A DNA stretch of 29,476 nt from CAYLMG01 sp964493425 (GCA_964493425.1 CAZBMW010000027.1:1-29476); one strand, 5' to 3'. Shown: positions 15,421 to 24,572, numbered from the stretch's first letter. Program-made: numbers and translations. Notes: a model not told the origin generated them from the sequence alone.

Positions 15421-18400
15421 TTGTATAGAAAAATATTTATCGGCGTCGCGGTGATGATAATGTTTTTTGCCGGCGGCGCATCTGCCGAACGGCAGATGGA
15501 GCATCTTGGTCGCGGCGTTGTTGCTGTCAACCAGGGTGGCGGAAAGATATATGTCGGCTGGCGAATGCTGGCCACCGATCCTGAAGATATTGCGTTCAAT
15601 CTCTATCGTTCAACGGCAGAGGCAAAAGCGGTCAGACTCAATAAAGAGCCCTTAATCAAGTCAACGAACTTTGTCGATGAAAGCGCTGACCCAAATCAGC
15701 CAAACTCTTATTTCGTCAGGCCGATAGTAGAGGGTAAAGAGCTTGAGCCGAGTGCCGCCTTTAAGCTGGTGGCAAATGCACCAGTAAGAGAATATATCTC
15801 AATTGCTATTCAAACACCGGAAGGCTGTAGGCCGAGCGATGCATCCGTTGGTGACCTTGATGGTGACGGTGAATACGAGATTATCCTGAAGCAGGAAATG
15901 CGGCCTCATGATAATGCGCGCAGCGGCGTAACGGGCCAGACAAAACTCGAGGCTTATAAGCTGGACGGAACTTTTCTCTGGAGGATTAACCTGGGAAAAA
16001 ATATTCGAGAAGGTGCGCACTATACTCAGTTTATGGTGTACGATTTGGATGGTGACGGCCGGGCGGAGGTTGCGTGCAAGACTGCTGACGGGACGGTTGA
16101 CGGAAAGGGAAAAGTCATAGGCGATGCCGATGCAGACTATCGCAATTCGGACGGCTTTATCCTGGACGGCCCGGAGTATTTAACCGTATTTGATGGGTTG
16201 ACCGGCGGTGAGCTTGCGACGGTCGATTATATACCGCCGAGAGGAAGAGTGGAAGGCTGGGGTGACAGGACCGGTAACAGGGCGGATAGATTTCTGGCAG
16301 CGATTGCATATCTTGACGGCCAGCGGCCGAGTCTGGTTATGTGCAGAGGTTACTATACACGGACGGTGCTGGCTGCGTGGAATTTCAGGGACGGCAAACT
16401 GACTAATATCTGGACATTTGATAGTGACGACGGAACAGCCGGCAACAGAGAGTATAGAGGCCAGGGCAATCATAATCTCAGCGTCGGTGACGTGGATGGG
16501 GATGGTAAAGATGAAATAATATATGGTGCATGTGCGATTGACGATGACGGCAGGGGGCTTTATTCGACAGGCCTGGGACATGGTGACGCTATGCATCTGT
16601 CGGACATCGACCCGGAAAGGGATGGTCTTGAGGTTTTTTCGGTTCACGAAATGCCGCGTCATAGCAACGGAGCGAACCTCCGTGATGCCGCTACAGGTGA
16701 GGTTATATGGGGATTGCCGTTGGGTGACACCGGGCGGGCACTGGCTATTGATATCGACCCTCGGTATAAGGGTTTCGAATGCTGGACCAACGGCTCAAGA
16801 GACTTGTATAACTGCAAAGGCGAACGAATCGGTTACAGGCCGCGGTCGTGCAATATGGCAGTATGGTGGGATGACGATTTGCTCAGAGAGCTTCTTGATG
16901 GTACGAGGATTTATAAGTGGGATTATGAGAACAACGAAACGACGATATTATTGAGGGCTCGACGATGCAGCAGGAACAACGGCTCTAAATCCAATCCCTG
17001 TCTTTGTGCGGATATTCTGGGTGACTGGCGGGAAGAAGTAATCTGGCGGTCGCGCGATAATAACCAGCTGCGAATCTATACAACTACGATACCGACGAAC
17101 CGGCGCTTTTCTACTTTTATGCATGATCCTATATACAGGTTGGGGATTGCGTGGCAGAATGTTGGTTATAATCAGCCTGCTCATACCGGTTTCTATTTTG
17201 GTGTTGGTATGCAGGAAGCTGTGCAGCCTGATAAGCCATCTGCTAAAAGGATAAAGTACAACTTCAATGCCGGCTGGAAAGTGATAGTGGGCGACCCGAA
17301 CGGCGCCGAATCGGTTGATTTTGACGACAGCGGCTTCAAGGAGGTGACTTTGCCTTATGCGTGGAACGAAGATGAGGCCTTCAAGCTGGATATCCATAAC
17401 CTCTCAACTGGTATCGCGTGGTATCGCAAGAGCTTTAAGATTCCTGCCGTACATACCGGACAAAAGGTCTTTTTGGAGTTCGAGGGTATCAGGCAGGCAG
17501 GCGAGTTTTTTCTTAATGGTAGGTTTATCGGCAGCAGCGAGAACGGTGTAATGGCCTTCGGCTTCGATGTCACTGAGCTTGTAAACTTTGCACCGGCTGT
17601 AAATGTGCTGGCTGTGCGTACAGACAATTCGTGGGATTACAGAGAGAAGTCAACCGGCCAGAGGTTTCAATGGAACGACAGGAACTTCAATGCGAATTAC
17701 GGCGGGATTGTTAAAAATGTTTATCTGCACGTTGCCGACAGGCTCTATCAGACGTTGCCGCTTTACTCGATGCTCGGGACAACGGGTGTGTATATCTACG
17801 CGCAGGATTTCGATATAAAAGAAGGGACTGCGCAGATTACGGCTGAATCCGAGGTCAGAAACGAATACCCGACAGATAAGTCGTTCGAATATAAAGTTAT
17901 TATCAGAGACTTTAAGGGTGACGTAATAAAGGAGTTCAGCGGTATTCAGACAACAATAGCGGCGGGTGATACGAAAACAGTCAGGGCGAGTGCAACCGTG
18001 GATAACCTCGAATTCTGGAGCTGGGGATACGGGCGGCTTTATGATGTTTATACGATATTGAAAGTGAACGGCGAGGCTGTCGATACAGTCAGGACACGAA
18101 CAGGTTTTCGCAAGACAGAATTCGGCGATGGAATGATAAAGCTTAATGACCGGGTGATACAGGTCAAGGGCTACGCACAGCGCAGCAGCAATGAATGGCC
18201 GGCAGTGGGCCTTTCTGTGCCGCCGTGGCTGAGCGATTTCAGCAATCGCTTGATAGTTGAAGGCAACGGTAACCTTGTTCGCTGGATGCACGTTACACCG
18301 TCCAAACAAGATGTAGAATCCTGCGACAGGGTAGGGCTGATGCAGGCGATGCCTGCCGGTGATTCGGAAAAAGATGCCGCCGGAAGGCAATGGCAGCAGA

Positions 18401-20136
18401 GAGTCGAGCTTATGCGTGATGCGATAATCTATAATCGCAATAATCCGAGCATTATTTTCTACGAAGGAGGCAACGAAGTTATAAGTGAAGAACATATGCA
18501 GGAGTTGAAAGAATTGCGAGACCGGTACGACCCGCACGGCGGCAGGGCTATAGGTTCTCGCGAAATGCTCGATAGCAAGGTTGCCGAGTACGGCGGTGAA
18601 ATGCTCTATATTAATAAGAGCGCCGGCAAGCCGATGTGGGCGATGGAGTATTCACGTGATGAAGGGCTTCGAAAATACTGGGATGAATTCTCGCCGCCTT
18701 ATCATAAAGATGGTGATGGCCCTACTTATCGCGATAAACCAGCCGGCGAATATAATCGCAATCAGGATTCGCATGCAATCGAAAATGTGATTCGCTGGTA
18801 CGACTACTGGAGTCAGCGGCCGGGCACGGGCAAAAGGATTAGCTCAGGCGGGGTCAATATTATCTTCTCTGACACAAACACACATTATCGCGGTGCAGAA
18901 AACTACCGGCGAAGCGGTGAGGTTGACCCGATGCGTATTCCAAAGGACGGCTTTTTTGCGCATCAGGTGATGTGGGACGGCTGGGTAGATATCGAGCAGC
19001 CGAGGATTCATATAATGGGGCACGGGAATTACGCAAAAGGTACGAAGAAAAATATATATGTGGTCAGCAGTGCCGAAAAGGTTGAACTGCTTGTTAATGG
19101 AAAGTCACTTGGTTTTGGTAAACAAAGCTATCGGTTTTTGTTTACGTTCGAAAATGTCGAATGGGAAGCGGGAGTGCTCCAGGCTGTCGGTTACGACGCT
19201 GATGGTAACCGGGTTTGTGAAGCAGAGAAGAAAACAGCGGGAGAACCTGACGGTTTACGTCTTACTGTTAACACCGCTCCTGACGGATTAAAAGCCGATG
19301 GTGCGGATTTAGCGTTGGTTACAGTTGAAGTAGTTGATTCACAAGGCAGGCGGTGCCCGACGGCACTGAATATGATTGAATTTTCACTCGATGGGCCAGC
19401 CAAGTGGCGGGGTGGAATCGCTCAGGGGCCGGACAATTATATCCTGTCAAAAAAGCTGCCCGTCGAGTGCGGAGTGAATCGAGTCTTAATCAGGTCAACC
19501 ACACAGGCCGGTAAAATTAAACTTACTGCAAGCTCTGTTGGTTTGAAATCAGCGTCCGTCGAGATAGACTCGAAACCGGTAGAAGTTATTGATGGGCTTT
19601 CGCTTACAATGCCTGATGCTAATCTACCTTGTTACCTTGAGCGTGGGCCGACACCTGAGGGTGCGTCTTTTGTAGTCTCGCGGATACCGGTTGATATTGT
19701 ATCGGTGACAGCAGGTGCCAACAGCGACCAGGCATCTTTGAGCTTCGATGATAATGAAATGACAAGCTGGTCGAACGACGGCAGGCTTTCAACGGCCTGG
19801 ATTCGATACGAATTCGAAAAAGCTGTTACCGTCAGTGAGGTCGTGATGAAACTGCATAACTGGCGGAGGATAAGCTATTCAATTCAAATATTCATTGATG
19901 ATAAGAAAGTCTATAAGGGTGATACAGCCCGCAGTCTCGGTTATGTCACTATAGACGTCGAGCCTGTAGAGGGTAAGAGTTTGGCTGTGTCGCTTCAGGG
20001 GATAAGCAAAGACGAGGACGGCTTTAATATCGTCGAGATAACGGGCAAAAAGGATGATGCGGGCACCGCGGGCAACGAAGCAAAGGGGACGCTGCGGATA
20101 GTAGAGATAGAGATTTATGAAAAGGCCTCGGATTAG
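15421..20136 (+). CDS. Multidomain pectin enzyme: PL11 rhamnogalacturonan lyase + GH2 + discoidin-like domain
   Basis: A 1571-residue exported protein. I start it at the TTG at 15421 because GGGGGAG (15408-15414) precedes it and the product opens with a good signal peptide (MYRKIFIGVAVMIMFFAGGA). Residues 25-600 are a PL11 rhamnogalacturonan-I lyase (HLGRGVVAVNQGGGKIYVGWR, the calcium loop DLDGDGEYEI, VACKTADGT). Residues 610-1250 are a GH2-type glycosidase: sugar-binding jelly roll (WYRKSFKIP), Ig-like part, then a TIM barrel with catalytic-acid candidate E1019 in EGGNEVI and nucleophile candidate E1076 in WAMEYSRDEG. Ig-like/BIG domains follow, and a C-terminal F5/8 type C-like module from about 1420. 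The lyase would cut the rhamnogalacturonan backbone while the GH2 part trims side chains or oligomers; GH2 specificity is unknown. Confidence 0.85.
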   Translation: MYRKIFIGVAVMIMFFAGGASAERQMEHLGRGVVAVNQGGGKIYVGWRMLATDPEDIAFNLYRSTAEAKAVRLNKEPLIKSTNFVDESADPNQPNSYFVRPIVEGKELEPSAAFKLVANAPVREYISIAIQTPEGCRPSDASVGDLDGDGEYEIILKQEMRPHDNARSGVTGQTKLEAYKLDGTFLWRINLGKNIREGAHYTQFMVYDLDGDGRAEVACKTADGTVDGKGKVIGDADADYRNSDGFILDGPEYLTVFDGLTGGELATVDYIPPRGRVEGWGDRTGNRADRFLAAIAYLDGQRPSLVMCRGYYTRTVLAAWNFRDGKLTNIWTFDSDDGTAGNREYRGQGNHNLSVGDVDGDGKDEIIYGACAIDDDGRGLYSTGLGHGDAMHLSDIDPERDGLEVFSVHEMPRHSNGANLRDAATGEVIWGLPLGDTGRALAIDIDPRYKGFECWTNGSRDLYNCKGERIGYRPRSCNMAVWWDDDLLRELLDGTRIYKWDYENNETTILLRARRCSRNNGSKSNPCLCADILGDWREEVIWRSRDNNQLRIYTTTIPTNRRFSTFMHDPIYRLGIAWQNVGYNQPAHTGFYFGVGMQEAVQPDKPSAKRIKYNFNAGWKVIVGDPNGAESVDFDDSGFKEVTLPYAWNEDEAFKLDIHNLSTGIAWYRKSFKIPAVHTGQKVFLEFEGIRQAGEFFLNGRFIGSSENGVMAFGFDVTELVNFAPAVNVLAVRTDNSWDYREKSTGQRFQWNDRNFNANYGGIVKNVYLHVADRLYQTLPLYSMLGTTGVYIYAQDFDIKEGTAQITAESEVRNEYPTDKSFEYKVIIRDFKGDVIKEFSGIQTTIAAGDTKTVRASATVDNLEFWSWGYGRLYDVYTILKVNGEAVDTVRTRTGFRKTEFGDGMIKLNDRVIQVKGYAQRSSNEWPAVGLSVPPWLSDFSNRLIVEGNGNLVRWMHVTPSKQDVESCDRVGLMQAMPAGDSEKDAAGRQWQQRVELMRDAIIYNRNNPSIIFYEGGNEVISEEHMQELKELRDRYDPHGGRAIGSREMLDSKVAEYGGEMLYINKSAGKPMWAMEYSRDEGLRKYWDEFSPPYHKDGDGPTYRDKPAGEYNRNQDSHAIENVIRWYDYWSQRPGTGKRISSGGVNIIFSDTNTHYRGAENYRRSGEVDPMRIPKDGFFAHQVMWDGWVDIEQPRIHIMGHGNYAKGTKKNIYVVSSAEKVELLVNGKSLGFGKQSYRFLFTFENVEWEAGVLQAVGYDADGNRVCEAEKKTAGEPDGLRLTVNTAPDGLKADGADLALVTVEVVDSQGRRCPTALNMIEFSLDGPAKWRGGIAQGPDNYILSKKLPVECGVNRVLIRSTTQAGKIKLTASSVGLKSASVEIDSKPVEVIDGLSLTMPDANLPCYLERGPTPEGASFVVSRIPVDIVSVTAGANSDQASLSFDDNEMTSWSNDGRLSTAWIRYEFEKAVTVSEVVMKLHNWRRISYSIQIFIDDKKVYKGDTARSLGYVTIDVEPVEGKSLAVSLQGISKDEDGFNIVEITGKKDDAGTAGNEAKGTLRIVEIEIYEKASD

Positions 20137-20345
20137 AAATTATTTTTCCCTGGACAGATCAAAGAGCCGTAAGGAAAACACGCGCCGATTTGCAACTGAA
20201 TAAGGGGATTTTACTTGCCTATGCGGATATCGCCGGCCATAATATCCCGTACGACAACGGTGGGAATTTTGGCCTTGAGCGATGTTGCTGAATTAAATTT
20301 GGTTTGGAAAAACGGAAATGAAACCAATTTTTTGAGGACTTTGAT

Positions 20346-21206
20346 ATGTGGACGTCGAATGAGATGATAGCGGTTTATATAGCAGTCGGTGTGGTGGTGG
20401 CTGCCCTGATAGCCTGGCTTGTCCTTAAAAAAACCGTCAGGACAAGGCTGCGAATGGAAAAGACCGTCAGAGACGACCCCGATATCAACGACTGGCTGAT
20501 TATCTTCAACTGGACGACGAAGATACTTTACGTGCCTTCCATTACGGCGGCAATAGTGGCGGGTCTGTTAATGTTATTGAAGGAAAATATCGGGACATTT
20601 GATTTTATCAATCCGTCTGTTGTAGGCGGAATCTTTTTGGCGATTGTGTTTTTGAATCTGCTCGTCGAAGAATACGAAATCAGCGTGAAGGTGCTGATTA
20701 TAGCTGTAATCGGTATAGGGTTTTTATTTTTGTGGCTGCACCTTCTCGGCTGGGTGGTTCCTTTTTTGAAATTGTTCAGACATCTCGGCTTATCGATTAG
20801 TGCGACGGGATATTTTTTGGTTGCCTTAATAGCCCTGTTTGTGATTTTTATCTGCTGGGTGAAAGGCCTTTTTTACTATGTCACCATTACACCCAACTAT
20901 ATGAATCTGCAGCAGGGGCCTACAGAGACCGGCGAACATATCGGCAGAGAGGATTACAATACCATCGTGGATACGACGGATTTTCTTGAAAGGCTCATGG
21001 GCTTCGGCAGAATCGTGATAATCTTTAAGGATATGAAAAGGCCGCCGATGGAAGTGCTCGTCTGGAATATTCAGAAAAAATCACAACTGCTGGAAAAGGT
21101 ACGCGGCAAGTTTGCCATCGATGCCAGAGACCAGACGCCGCAAATACAACCGCCGCCTGTGCAGAATCAGCAGCCGCCGGGCAGTGAGCAGGAACTATCA
21201 CAATAG
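20346..21206 (+). CDS. Multi-pass membrane protein with cytoplasmic C-terminal domain
   Basis: A 286-residue protein I cannot name. An N-terminal membrane segment (AVYIAVGVVVAALIAWLVL) is followed by about four more between residues 55 and 180. From about 178 (YYVTITPNYMNLQQGPTETGE) comes a soluble beta-rich part (VIIFKDMKRPPMEVLVWNI) that may be a PH-like domain, as in bacterial membrane proteins with a bPH module. The last 25 residues are Pro/Gln-rich and disordered. GAGG precedes the ATG. The 209 bases between the pectin enzyme and this gene contain nothing I recognise. The flavodoxin gene follows after 31 bases, so the two are probably co-transcribed. Confidence 0.7.
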   Translation: MWTSNEMIAVYIAVGVVVAALIAWLVLKKTVRTRLRMEKTVRDDPDINDWLIIFNWTTKILYVPSITAAIVAGLLMLLKENIGTFDFINPSVVGGIFLAIVFLNLLVEEYEISVKVLIIAVIGIGFLFLWLHLLGWVVPFLKLFRHLGLSISATGYFLVALIALFVIFICWVKGLFYYVTITPNYMNLQQGPTETGEHIGREDYNTIVDTTDFLERLMGFGRIVIIFKDMKRPPMEVLVWNIQKKSQLLEKVRGKFAIDARDQTPQIQPPPVQNQQPPGSEQELSQ

Positions 21207-21237
21207 AACAAGGAACATAGATAAGGAGTCGAAAAAA

Positions 21238-21714
21238 ATGGCAAAAGGAATAGTTGTTTATTATTCGAGAAGCGGAAATACGAAGGAAATGGCTGAGATT
21301 ATAGCCGAGGCAATGAATGAAGCGGGATTGTCAACCGACTGCAAACCCGTTGAGAAGGTCAAAGCCGATGATTTACTGGGTTACGATGCGATAGTTGCGG
21401 GCTCGCCGACTTATTACGGCCAGATGGCCGGCCCTTTAAAGAATTTGTTCGATAAGGCGGTCAGCTTTCACGGCAAGCTTGACGGCAGAATTGGGGGAGC
21501 ATTTTCCAGCGCTGCAAATATCGGCGGCGGCAACGAGACAACGGTTATGGGAATAATAGAGGCGATGCTGATTAGCGGTATGATTGTGCAGGGCGACCCG
21601 CAGGGCGACCACTACGGGCCGGTATCCGTTGGAAAGCCCGACAGCAGGGTCAAGGGCCAGTGCAGCCGAAGGGGCAAAAGGATTGCGGAATTGACCAAGA
21701 AGCTCAGAGCTTAG
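21238..21714 (+). CDS. Flavodoxin-family protein (WrbA-like)
   Basis: A 158-residue single flavodoxin fold. The FMN-phosphate loop is YYSRSGNTKEMAE, followed by IVAGSPTYYGQMAGPLKNLFDKA and the second isoalloxazine-binding region GGAFSSAANIGGGNETTVMGIIEAM. The pattern is closer to WrbA/NAD(P)H:quinone oxidoreductases than to electron-carrier flavodoxins. The product is probably a cytosolic flavoprotein reducing quinones or acting as a carrier. AAGGAG (21223-21228) selects the ATG at 21238; the frame runs upstream into the previous gene but has no support there. A hairpin follows the stop. Confidence 0.88.
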   Translation: MAKGIVVYYSRSGNTKEMAEIIAEAMNEAGLSTDCKPVEKVKADDLLGYDAIVAGSPTYYGQMAGPLKNLFDKAVSFHGKLDGRIGGAFSSAANIGGGNETTVMGIIEAMLISGMIVQGDPQGDHYGPVSVGKPDSRVKGQCSRRGKRIAELTKKLRA

Positions 21715-21723
21715 CCAAAAAAG

Positions 21724-21748
21724 GCCTGTTTTTGGCCTAAAAACAGGC
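21724..21748. terminator. Strong hairpin after the flavodoxin gene
   Basis: GCCTGTTTTT (21724-21733) and AAAAACAGGC (21739-21748) pair perfectly with a five-base loop. On the forward strand no T-run follows at once; on the reverse strand a T-run does. About 50 bases on, AAAATTGC (21799-21806) and GCAATTTT (21824-21831) form a second, A/T-rich hairpin. Termination of the flavodoxin operon is likely but not classical. Confidence 0.5.
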
Positions 21749-21833
21749 AAAAATGCCGGATTTTCGGTTTTTGGAAGGTTTCGCAGCTTTTTTAAAAAAA
21801 AATTGCTTTTTTTGCAAAAAAACGCAATTTTCT

Positions 21834-21862
21834 TTGACAAAGTTTGTGCCGGCAGTTAATTT
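21834..21862 (+). promoter_or_regulatory. Promoter of the Hc1-like gene
   Basis: TTGACA (21834-21839), 17 bases, TAATTT (21857-21862): a good sigma-70 match placed 40 bases before the ATG at 21902. It gives the small nucleoid protein its own transcript. Confidence 0.6.
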
Positions 21863-21901
21863 TTAATCAACGTTTAACCCGATTTATGGAGGTAATATTA
21901 G

Positions 21902-22075
21902 ATGCAAGAGTACGAAAATCTCAAGACATTGGTAGCGGAAATCGAAACCGACATCAACAAGGCAGAGGGTGGAAATAAAGCTGCGGGCACACGCGTCCGC
22001 AAGCAGATGCAGGATATAAAAAAGGCTGCACAGGCCGTTCGGAACCGCATACTTGAAATCAGATCAGCCGGGTAA
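21902..22075 (+). CDS. Histone H1/Hc1-like small DNA-binding protein
   Basis: A 57-residue basic helical protein, MQEYENLKTLVAEIETDINK followed by AEGGNKAAGTRVRKQMQDIK and a short basic tail. GGNKAAGTRVRKxMQDIK is the hallmark of the Hc1/histone-H1-like proteins of chlamydiae and planctomycetes. These bind DNA and help compact the nucleoid. The long lysine-rich tail of chlamydial Hc1 is missing; only the N-terminal core is present, as is usual for the short forms. GGAGG (21888-21893) precedes the ATG. It is a single gene with its own promoter. Confidence 0.85.
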   Translation: MQEYENLKTLVAEIETDINKAEGGNKAAGTRVRKQMQDIKKAAQAVRNRILEIRSAG

Positions 22076-22256
22076 AGAGATTAGTTGTTAAATACTATAT
22101 CGATATCGAACATCTAAAGCTTCTGCCGGCTGATTGGATTTTCACCTATTTATGCGGAATTAGTGCACTCTGCGCAGATGATAGATATTGATTTGAAATG
22201 AAAGAGCTGATGCCGGTGCGGGCTTTAGTGTATTTTCTGTTTGTTGAGGAATATTA

Positions 22257-22733
22257 ATGCCAACCCCCTTGCTTTTTGACTTATCACAAATAGAGCTGAA
22301 CAAAGAGCCTGTTTTTGATAAGCGGGAGATTTTGAGTGTCAATCCGCAAAACTACGAGATGCAGCAGCTTGATGGTGTTCTATGGTTCGAGAAAGAACAG
22401 CGGCTGGTTTTAGGTTATAAGGATGTGACTGAAGCCGAATTCTGGGTGCGAGGCCACATTCCCGATAGACCCGTAATGCCGGGTGTGATTATGGTGGAGG
22501 CCGCTGCGCAGCTTTTGAGCTTTTTCGTAAAGAAGGTTTATGGTATTAAGGGTTTTATAGGATTTCTGGGGATAGATAGGACCAAGTTCCGTGCTCAGGT
22601 GATACCGGGAAAAAGGCTGTATCTTTTGGGCAAGATTACAAAATTCAGCACGAGAAAATTTACTGCTTATGTCCAGGGCGTTGTTGACGATACTATGGTC
22701 TTCGAAACGGAAGTCTCAGGTATGCGAATCTGA
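22257..22733 (+). CDS. FabZ-like hot-dog-fold hydroxyacyl-ACP dehydratase
   Basis: A 158-residue hot-dog-fold protein. The catalytic helix segment is FWVRGHIPDRPVMPGVIMVE, with the FabZ His in GHIPDRPVMPG and the acid in EAAAQLLSFF. The later strands (DRTKFRAQVIPGKRLYLLGKI, TAYVQGVVDDTMVFETEVSG) also match FabZ/FabA proteins. It probably removes water from 3-hydroxyacyl-ACP in fatty-acid or related lipid synthesis. The N-terminal 50 residues are an extension not seen in plain FabZ. Planctomycetes carry several such paralogs, so this may be a specialised copy and not the main FabZ. GAGGAA precedes the ATG. No operon partners are near. Confidence 0.85.
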   Translation: MPTPLLFDLSQIELNKEPVFDKREILSVNPQNYEMQQLDGVLWFEKEQRLVLGYKDVTEAEFWVRGHIPDRPVMPGVIMVEAAAQLLSFFVKKVYGIKGFIGFLGIDRTKFRAQVIPGKRLYLLGKITKFSTRKFTAYVQGVVDDTMVFETEVSGMRI

Positions 22734-22971
22734 TATTCAATCCGAAAATTATCGAAACCAACAGGACACCAAAAAATCAGACACGGATTAACACAAGATT
22801 AACCCGGATTTTCACAGACTAAAAAATGTTTAGCAGTCGCAGGAACGGCGACTATATTGTCATTCCCGCGCAGGCGGGAATCCATTGTTTTTGTATATAG
22901 CCCCCGAATTTATTCGGAGGTTTTGCTTCCTTCAATATCTAATTGCCGGATAAACTTTACAGACTTTATCA
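22734..22971. repeat. Intergenic region with dispersed repeat pieces
   Basis: At 22781-22810 three spaced GATT words (GGATTAACAC, AGATTAACCC, GGATTTTCAC) make an imperfect tandem repeat related to the block at 4455-4480. At 22862-22881 ATTCCCGC-GCAG-GCGGGAAT is a perfect hairpin inside the phrase GTCATTCCCGCGCAGGCGGG, a widespread bacterial intergenic palindrome. Neither looks coding. Confidence 0.6.
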
Positions 22972-23061
22972 ATGACAGTTAGGCAAAATCTTGGTAACAT
23001 AACATATGATTTAAAATTCATCTCAAATATTTTGGTATCAGAAAAGAAAGAGATAAAAAAG

Positions 23062-24129
23062 ATGACTAAGGAAAAAGATAAATCCTCAGAAGAGCTTCGG
23101 TGTGATAAAAAGCAATATGAACTGCTCAAAAGATGCTCAGATAAGAAAGATATAACTGAGTGGAACGATTATCGCCGAAAAAATCCCGATGAACAAATTT
23201 GGATTCAAGGTGCTAACCTTGTGGGAGCTAATCTGCAAGGTGTCAACCTTGCGGGAGCCAATCTTCAAGGTGCCAGCCTTTGGAAAATCAATCTGCAGGG
23301 TGCTAACCTTGTGAGGGCCAAACTGCAAGGTGCCAGCCTTGAGGGAGCTAAACTGCAAGGTGCCAAGCTTTGGGAAGCTAAATTACAAAAAGTCGATCTT
23401 AGATATTCTCATCTTCAAGGAACTCGTTTTGTGAGAGCTTTTTTGCAGGGTACAGAATTTGGAGGAGCTAAGCTGCAAAGATCTGATTTCTCAAGGGCTA
23501 TTGTTGATGGTGAAACATTAATTTGGCGTTGTGAAATTGACCGCGATACTAAGTTTGAAGGTGTAGGTCTTGACGCCGCGCGGATATATCCGGAACTCAA
23601 GCAGCTCTTGGAATACAATGTTAGGCGTATGAATTGGAAGGAGTGGTATAAGAAACATAGGCTTTTAAAATGGCCAGTTAGTTGGTTTTGGTGCCTCAGT
23701 AATTATGGACTAAGCACGTGGCGAATTATAATTTGGTTTTTTGGATTGGCCTTGTTTTTTGCGGCTATCTATGCCAACTGTGCCTATTGGTGGCCTCCTG
23801 GTATTGTAAGCGATTTGACAGTAGAGCCGCATTTACCGATTTGGCATTATTATTTGTTGCTTATTCTTCGGCCTGTTTATTTTTCTATAGTTACAATGAC
23901 AACATTAGGATTTGGTGATATGTATGCAAATGCACAAAGTATATGGGGGCATTTGTTGCTGACTGTACAGGTTATTCTGGGTTATGTTCTCTTAGCCGCA
24001 TTAGTGACGAGATTTGCAGTTCTATTTACCGCTGGTGGACCTGCTGGTAGTTTTACACCGATGGATAAGGAAGCTAAACAATTATTGGCAGAGATTGAAG
24101 AGAACAGAAAAAAGAGGGAAGGCCTGTGA
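23062..24129 (+). CDS. Pentapeptide-repeat protein fused to a two-helix potassium channel
   Basis: About 355 residues from the ATG at 23062; the frame is also open from an ATG at 22972 that lacks a ribosome site. After a charged start, about 14 pentapeptide repeats (GANLVGANLQGVNLAGANLQ and on to LQRSDFSRA) form a right-handed quadrilateral helix. Then come a linker, a first membrane helix (IIIWFFGLALFFAAIYA), the pore loop with filter TMTTLGFGD, a second helix (VILGYVLLAALVTRFAVLF) and a short charged tail. TLGFGD matches the TxGFGD filter of Kir/2TM-type potassium channels. The repeat part would lie in the cytosol as a scaffold or gating module; its ligand is unknown. Confidence 0.85.
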   Translation: MTKEKDKSSEELRCDKKQYELLKRCSDKKDITEWNDYRRKNPDEQIWIQGANLVGANLQGVNLAGANLQGASLWKINLQGANLVRAKLQGASLEGAKLQGAKLWEAKLQKVDLRYSHLQGTRFVRAFLQGTEFGGAKLQRSDFSRAIVDGETLIWRCEIDRDTKFEGVGLDAARIYPELKQLLEYNVRRMNWKEWYKKHRLLKWPVSWFWCLSNYGLSTWRIIIWFFGLALFFAAIYANCAYWWPPGIVSDLTVEPHLPIWHYYLLLILRPVYFSIVTMTTLGFGDMYANAQSIWGHLLLTVQVILGYVLLAALVTRFAVLFTAGGPAGSFTPMDKEAKQLLAEIEENRKKREGL

Positions 24130-24456
24130 CATGTGACTTTTGACTTATTTCTTATGTGTTGTTTCTATGCGGTTTCTGCCTGCGGTTCGCATTTTTTTCT
24201 ACGCACTTCGGGTTCTCCTGCGTGCCTCTGTACGAAGCTCATCGCGGCCTCCGGCACAAACCGCATATTTATTTTTACGAGTATCGAGTATCCGGCATCA
24301 AGAATCCGTCCTCTGTGTTCTGAATTCTGTCTTCTGTATTCTTTTTTTATTTTTTCATTGATAAAACTCACCTATCTAGTACAATACTTCTAACTGGGGG
24401 AGGCCCCGAAAAAGGGGTTGCGGAGCTCCGCACGAAACGGCCAGCTGGCCAAGTCA
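24130..24456. repeat. Repeat debris and three adjacent palindromes left of the transposon
   Basis: No gene is visible. ATCGAGTATCCGGCATC (24283-24299) recurs with one change at 27743-27759, and 24314-24335 recurs at 4484-4505. Then come three palindromes in a row: CCCC-GAAAAA-GGGG (24404-24417), TGCGGAGCTCCGCA (24419-24432) and GGCCAGCTGGCC (24439-24450), the last ending seven bases before the target duplication of the transposon. Confidence 0.6.
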
Positions 24457-24507
24457 AAATTTATCGGAATGTCATAGTTATAGGTAGAATATTTTTTTAT
24501 TTTTCTC

Positions 24508-24535
24508 TTGACAACTCTCTGGACCTGTATATAAT
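24508..24535 (+). promoter_or_regulatory. Transposase promoter
   Basis: TTGACA (24508-24513), 16 bases, TATAAT (24530-24535): both hexamers are perfect consensus. It lies 20 bases inside the left terminal repeat and would drive the transposase and P63C genes. Confidence 0.8.
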
Positions 24536-24572
24536 TTGCATAGTTATTGACAGTAAATTAAGGAATGGACTA

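Noticed and set aside
17650..18537. 295-residue reverse-strand frame inside the pectin enzyme gene
   Set aside because: No family resemblance, entirely within a well supported forward coding region.
24133..24393. Short frames in the region left of the transposon
   Set aside because: They consist of TTCTGT-type repeats shared with other intergenic sites and have no ribosome site.
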